Below the pieces are notes generated by a model. That model saw only the letters and a list, made by a program, of their open reading frames with translations, searched no databases and was not told the origin of the DNA. A DNA stretch of 64,000 bases, taken from positions 124,001-188,000 of the forward strand of contig NZ_JACVCV010000011.1 of NCBI RefSeq assembly GCF_017811155.1, read 5' to 3'. A program made the translations under genes and the position numbers. Below, in pieces: positions 61,978 to 64,000 of this stretch. This DNA comes from Lunatimonas salinarum. Its GTDB lineage: Bacteria > Bacteroidota > Bacteroidia > Cytophagales > Cyclobacteriaceae. Position 1 is the stretch's first letter. Each line of letters starts with the position of its first letter.

Positions 61978-62700
61978 TTAAAACGCCATATAGGGAATGA
62001 GTCGGTTCACCCATTCCTCGGTAAAAATTTTGATATTCAAAAGATCCTCCGGCCTGGAAAAAGGACCATGCTGATTTCGGTACGCATAGATTACCTTGGC
62101 TTCACTGTTTCCGATGTAAGGATGCCGCGCAAGCTCCCTAGCTGTCAATTCGTTCATGGCAAGTTTTTCCCGAACTAATGGAGTAAATGGAAACATTTCG
62201 TATATCTTGACTGCCAACTCTTCGGTGACTCCATACACCTCCAACAGCTGACCGGCATCGTAAAAGCCACCCAAGCGATCCCTATATTTTATAATTCGGG
62301 AGGAAATAACAGGGCCCACTCCGGAAACTGCCTGCAAAAGGATAGAGTCGGCTTGATGAAACGCTACCACGTTTAAGGCTGGTGCCGGTGGTTTGGTAAA
62401 TTGCCGCTTTGTGGTCTTGGAGGTGTCTTGTGAAAATGAGGTATTTACTGCTTCACGGGTAGCGAATTCGCCAATGACCGCAATGGCTTCGGAATCCTGT
62501 TCCAGCCTATCGGCAATGGCCTGTGCCTCGGCAACGTAACTTGCATACCGATTCTTCTCCGCATGCTGAAAAATTTTAGCTAAGATGCCCGGCACAAAAT
62601 ATAAAGTGACAAGAACCGGAAAGACCAAAAAAAAACCTCTGGATTCCCTTCTTGAAAAGCCAAAATACATCCTTAGAAAGCGAAATACGGCTCGTTTCAT
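61978..62700 (-). CDS. Helix-hairpin-helix (ComEA-like) membrane protein
   Basis: A 240-residue protein with one N-terminal membrane helix (about 20-45) and paired helix-hairpin-helix motifs: VSGVGPVISSRIIKYRDRLG and GFYDAGQLLEVYG, then HPYIGNSEAKVIYAYRNQHG and FSRPEDLLNIKIF. The layout matches Bacteroidota ComEA-like DNA-binding proteins and may act with ComEC in DNA uptake, though the genes are far apart. It is cotranscribed with the HsdR_N gene. Confidence 0.85.
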   Translation of the reverse strand: MKRAVFRFLRMYFGFSRRESRGFFLVFPVLVTLYFVPGILAKIFQHAEKNRYASYVAEAQAIADRLEQDSEAIAVIGEFATREAVNTSFSQDTSKTTKRQFTKPPAPALNVVAFHQADSILLQAVSGVGPVISSRIIKYRDRLGGFYDAGQLLEVYGVTEELAVKIYEMFPFTPLVREKLAMNELTARELARHPYIGNSEAKVIYAYRNQHGPFSRPEDLLNIKIFTEEWVNRLIPYMAF

Positions 62701-62871
62701 GGTTAATGACCAAGAGTACGTCGAAATTTACATTGTAGGGAATTTTTTTACAACATTTAGCCTTATATTTCCTACACATGAAGGAAAAAAAATAATCGAG
62801 GCAAATTATTTAGACGCCTTCTAAATTAGAGTACCGAAGCGGGATTAGTTTACTTCGTCCTAATTCTGTGA

Positions 62872-62879
62872 TAAATTTG
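62872..62879 (+). promoter_or_regulatory. Bacteroidota -7 promoter element, TAAATTTG
   Basis: Full TAnnTTTG match 21 bp before the hemA ATG, in the divergent gap with the helix-hairpin-helix gene. Confidence 0.55.
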
Positions 62880-62900
62880 CCGATAAGATCAGTAGTCAGC

Positions 62901-64000
62901 ATGCAAAATAAGTTTCGAGCGTTAAGTTTATCCTATAAAAGTGCACCTGTAGAAACGAGAGAGCTTTTATCCCTTGATGAAAGTTCCTCAAGAGAATTGC
63001 TGGTTAAACTGAAGGAATTCTTTAGTGTGACAGATACATTGATTTTGTCTACCTGTAACCGTACTGAGATTTATTATTCCCATGAACTGGATCTATCTAT
63101 TGAGATCATCAAGTTAATGGGGGTAGAACGAGGATTGGCCAATCCTGTTTCCTACTTGCAGTACTTTGAAATCTTCAACGACGATCAGGATGCCATTAAT
63201 CACTTGTTTCGGGTGGCGATAGGATTGGAGGCGCAAGTGATCGGTGACATGCAAATTGCCAATCAGGTAAAACGTGCTTATCAAACCTCCGCCGATTTAG
63301 AAATGGCAGGACCATTTTTGCATCGATTAATGCACACGATCTTTTTTACCAACAAGCGGGTAGTGCAGGAAACTGCCTTTCGCGATGGCGCGGCATCCGT
63401 ATCGTACGCTGCGGTTGAATTGATTGAAGAACTTACTTCCAATACACTTAATCCCCGCATTCTGCTGATTGGCTTGGGAGAAATTGGCGAAGATGTAGCC
63501 AAAAACATGGTGCATATCCCATCTGCCGTGGTTACCGTTGCCAATCGCACATTTGATAAGGCGAGGGAACTCGGAGAGGAGTATGGATTTCAGGTGATTC
63601 CATTTGAGGATGTGTACAAGGCCATAAACGAGGCAGATGTGGTGGTTTCTTCTATCATGAAGTCCGAACCCTTCATTACCAAAGGATTTGTACAGGGATT
63701 AGATATACAAAGCTATAAGCTTTTTGTAGATCTTTCCGTCCCTAGAAGCATTGACACCTCCATAGAGGATGTACCTGGTGCTTTGCTTTATAATGTAGAT
63801 AATATCAAAAGCAAAGCAAGTGAAACCCTTGAAAAACGTATAGCTTCCATTCCTACGGTAGAATCGATTATTTCAGAGAGCATCGCCGAATTTTATAATT
63901 GGAAAAAAGAAATGATGGTTTCTCCCACCATCAATAAGTTAAAAAATGCGTTAGAGCAAATAAGGCAGGAAGAACTTGAACGACATTTAAAAAACGCTAA
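62901..64000 (+). CDS. hemA: Glutamyl-tRNA reductase, 3' end cut by the window
   Basis: The first enzyme of the C5 tetrapyrrole pathway, reducing glutamyl-tRNA to glutamate-1-semialdehyde. The frame from ATG 62901 is open to the window end (366 codons, about 420 expected). The catalytic Cys52 is in STCNRTEIYY; LEAQVIGDMQIANQVK and the NADPH fold ILLIGLGEIGEDVAKNMV follow, then the dimerisation helix. It makes haem precursor, as hemN does later in the pathway. Confidence 0.96.
   Translation, partial: MQNKFRALSLSYKSAPVETRELLSLDESSSRELLVKLKEFFSVTDTLILSTCNRTEIYYSHELDLSIEIIKLMGVERGLANPVSYLQYFEIFNDDQDAINHLFRVAIGLEAQVIGDMQIANQVKRAYQTSADLEMAGPFLHRLMHTIFFTNKRVVQETAFRDGAASVSYAAVELIEELTSNTLNPRILLIGLGEIGEDVAKNMVHIPSAVVTVANRTFDKARELGEEYGFQVIPFEDVYKAINEADVVVSSIMKSEPFITKGFVQGLDIQSYKLFVDLSVPRSIDTSIEDVPGALLYNVDNIKSKASETLEKRIASIPTVESIISESIAEFYNWKKEMMVSPTINKLKNALEQIRQEELERHLKNA

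Noticed and set aside
1-64000. CRISPR arrays, intact insertion sequences or prophage
   Set aside because: No regularly spaced repeats, transposase genes or structural phage genes were seen; the only long repeat is the 181-bp integrase duplication.

Overview
The window looks like chromosome of a Bacteroidota member, most likely a Cytophagales bacterium near the Cyclobacteriaceae; the genus cannot be fixed from sequence alone. Supporting signs are a SusC/SusD pair, a CcoN-CcoO fusion with a single-haem CcoP, a fused E1 alpha/beta 2-oxoacid dehydrogenase, thrA-thrB-thrC encoding a bifunctional ThrA, DUF2807 and DUF3109 proteins, and many copies of the Bacteroidota -7 promoter element TAnnTTTG. 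Most of the window is housekeeping DNA with compact minus-strand operons.

Layout. 1-7770: start of a lipoprotein gene, Nudix hydrolase, conserved unknown, RecQ, ComEC, GNAT, PhoH, SAM hydroxide adenosyltransferase. 7987-12089: tRNA-Leu(CAA) followed by a decayed integrated element, with a tyrosine recombinase broken at a T9 tract, a Bacteroidota-type small protein, an AT-rich membrane/coiled-coil gene of unknown function, a 181-bp duplicated piece of the integrase and other debris. 12090-18254: CDGSH protein, two lipoprotein esterases, DUF2805, the agmatine-to-putrescine pair, an acyltransferase. 18194-23760: SusD/SusC with a terminator and a long AT-rich upstream region. 23761-26610: small ORF, P-loop sulfotransferase-like protein, class IV aminotransferase and kelch protein in one operon. 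26737-28136: a peroxide-defence unit made of a palindromic operator, a membrane-anchored glutathione peroxidase fusion and an OhrR-type regulator. 28173-33112: thrABC with a threonine-rich leader ORF. 33251-40027: DUF2807/NTF2 operon, SDR, MscS, alkyltransferase-like protein, sugar transferase, Na+/solute symporter, ClpS, RecR. 40028-43220: tRNA-Ala(GGC), DUF3109, a candidate small RNA, RNase P RNA, a sigma-54-type response regulator and a tiny lipoprotein. 43274-48917: LuxE-like protein, lipoprotein, E1 fusion, alanine dehydrogenase. 48952-61437: HemN, the cbb3 oxidase operon (ccoI-S-N/O-Q-P-G-H plus a SafE-like gene), a Usp-like protein, DUF1080 and an Fnr-family regulator. 61471-64000: HsdR_N-like protein, helix-hairpin-helix protein, and hemA cut by the window end.

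The most coherent new signal is regulatory. A motif ATGAY-N4-RTCAT occurs upstream of the Fnr-family gene, of ccoI (first gene of the cbb3 operon) and of the Usp-like gene, with a one-mismatch copy upstream of hemN. This suggests a local oxygen-responsive regulon run by the regulator encoded beside it. Other candidates are the palindrome touching the start of the DoxX-GPx/ohrR operon, the thr leader ORF, a promoter-terminator unit before DUF3109, and the unknown membrane/coiled-coil gene in the tRNA-Leu island. No CRISPR array, intact insertion sequence or recognisable complete phage was seen.
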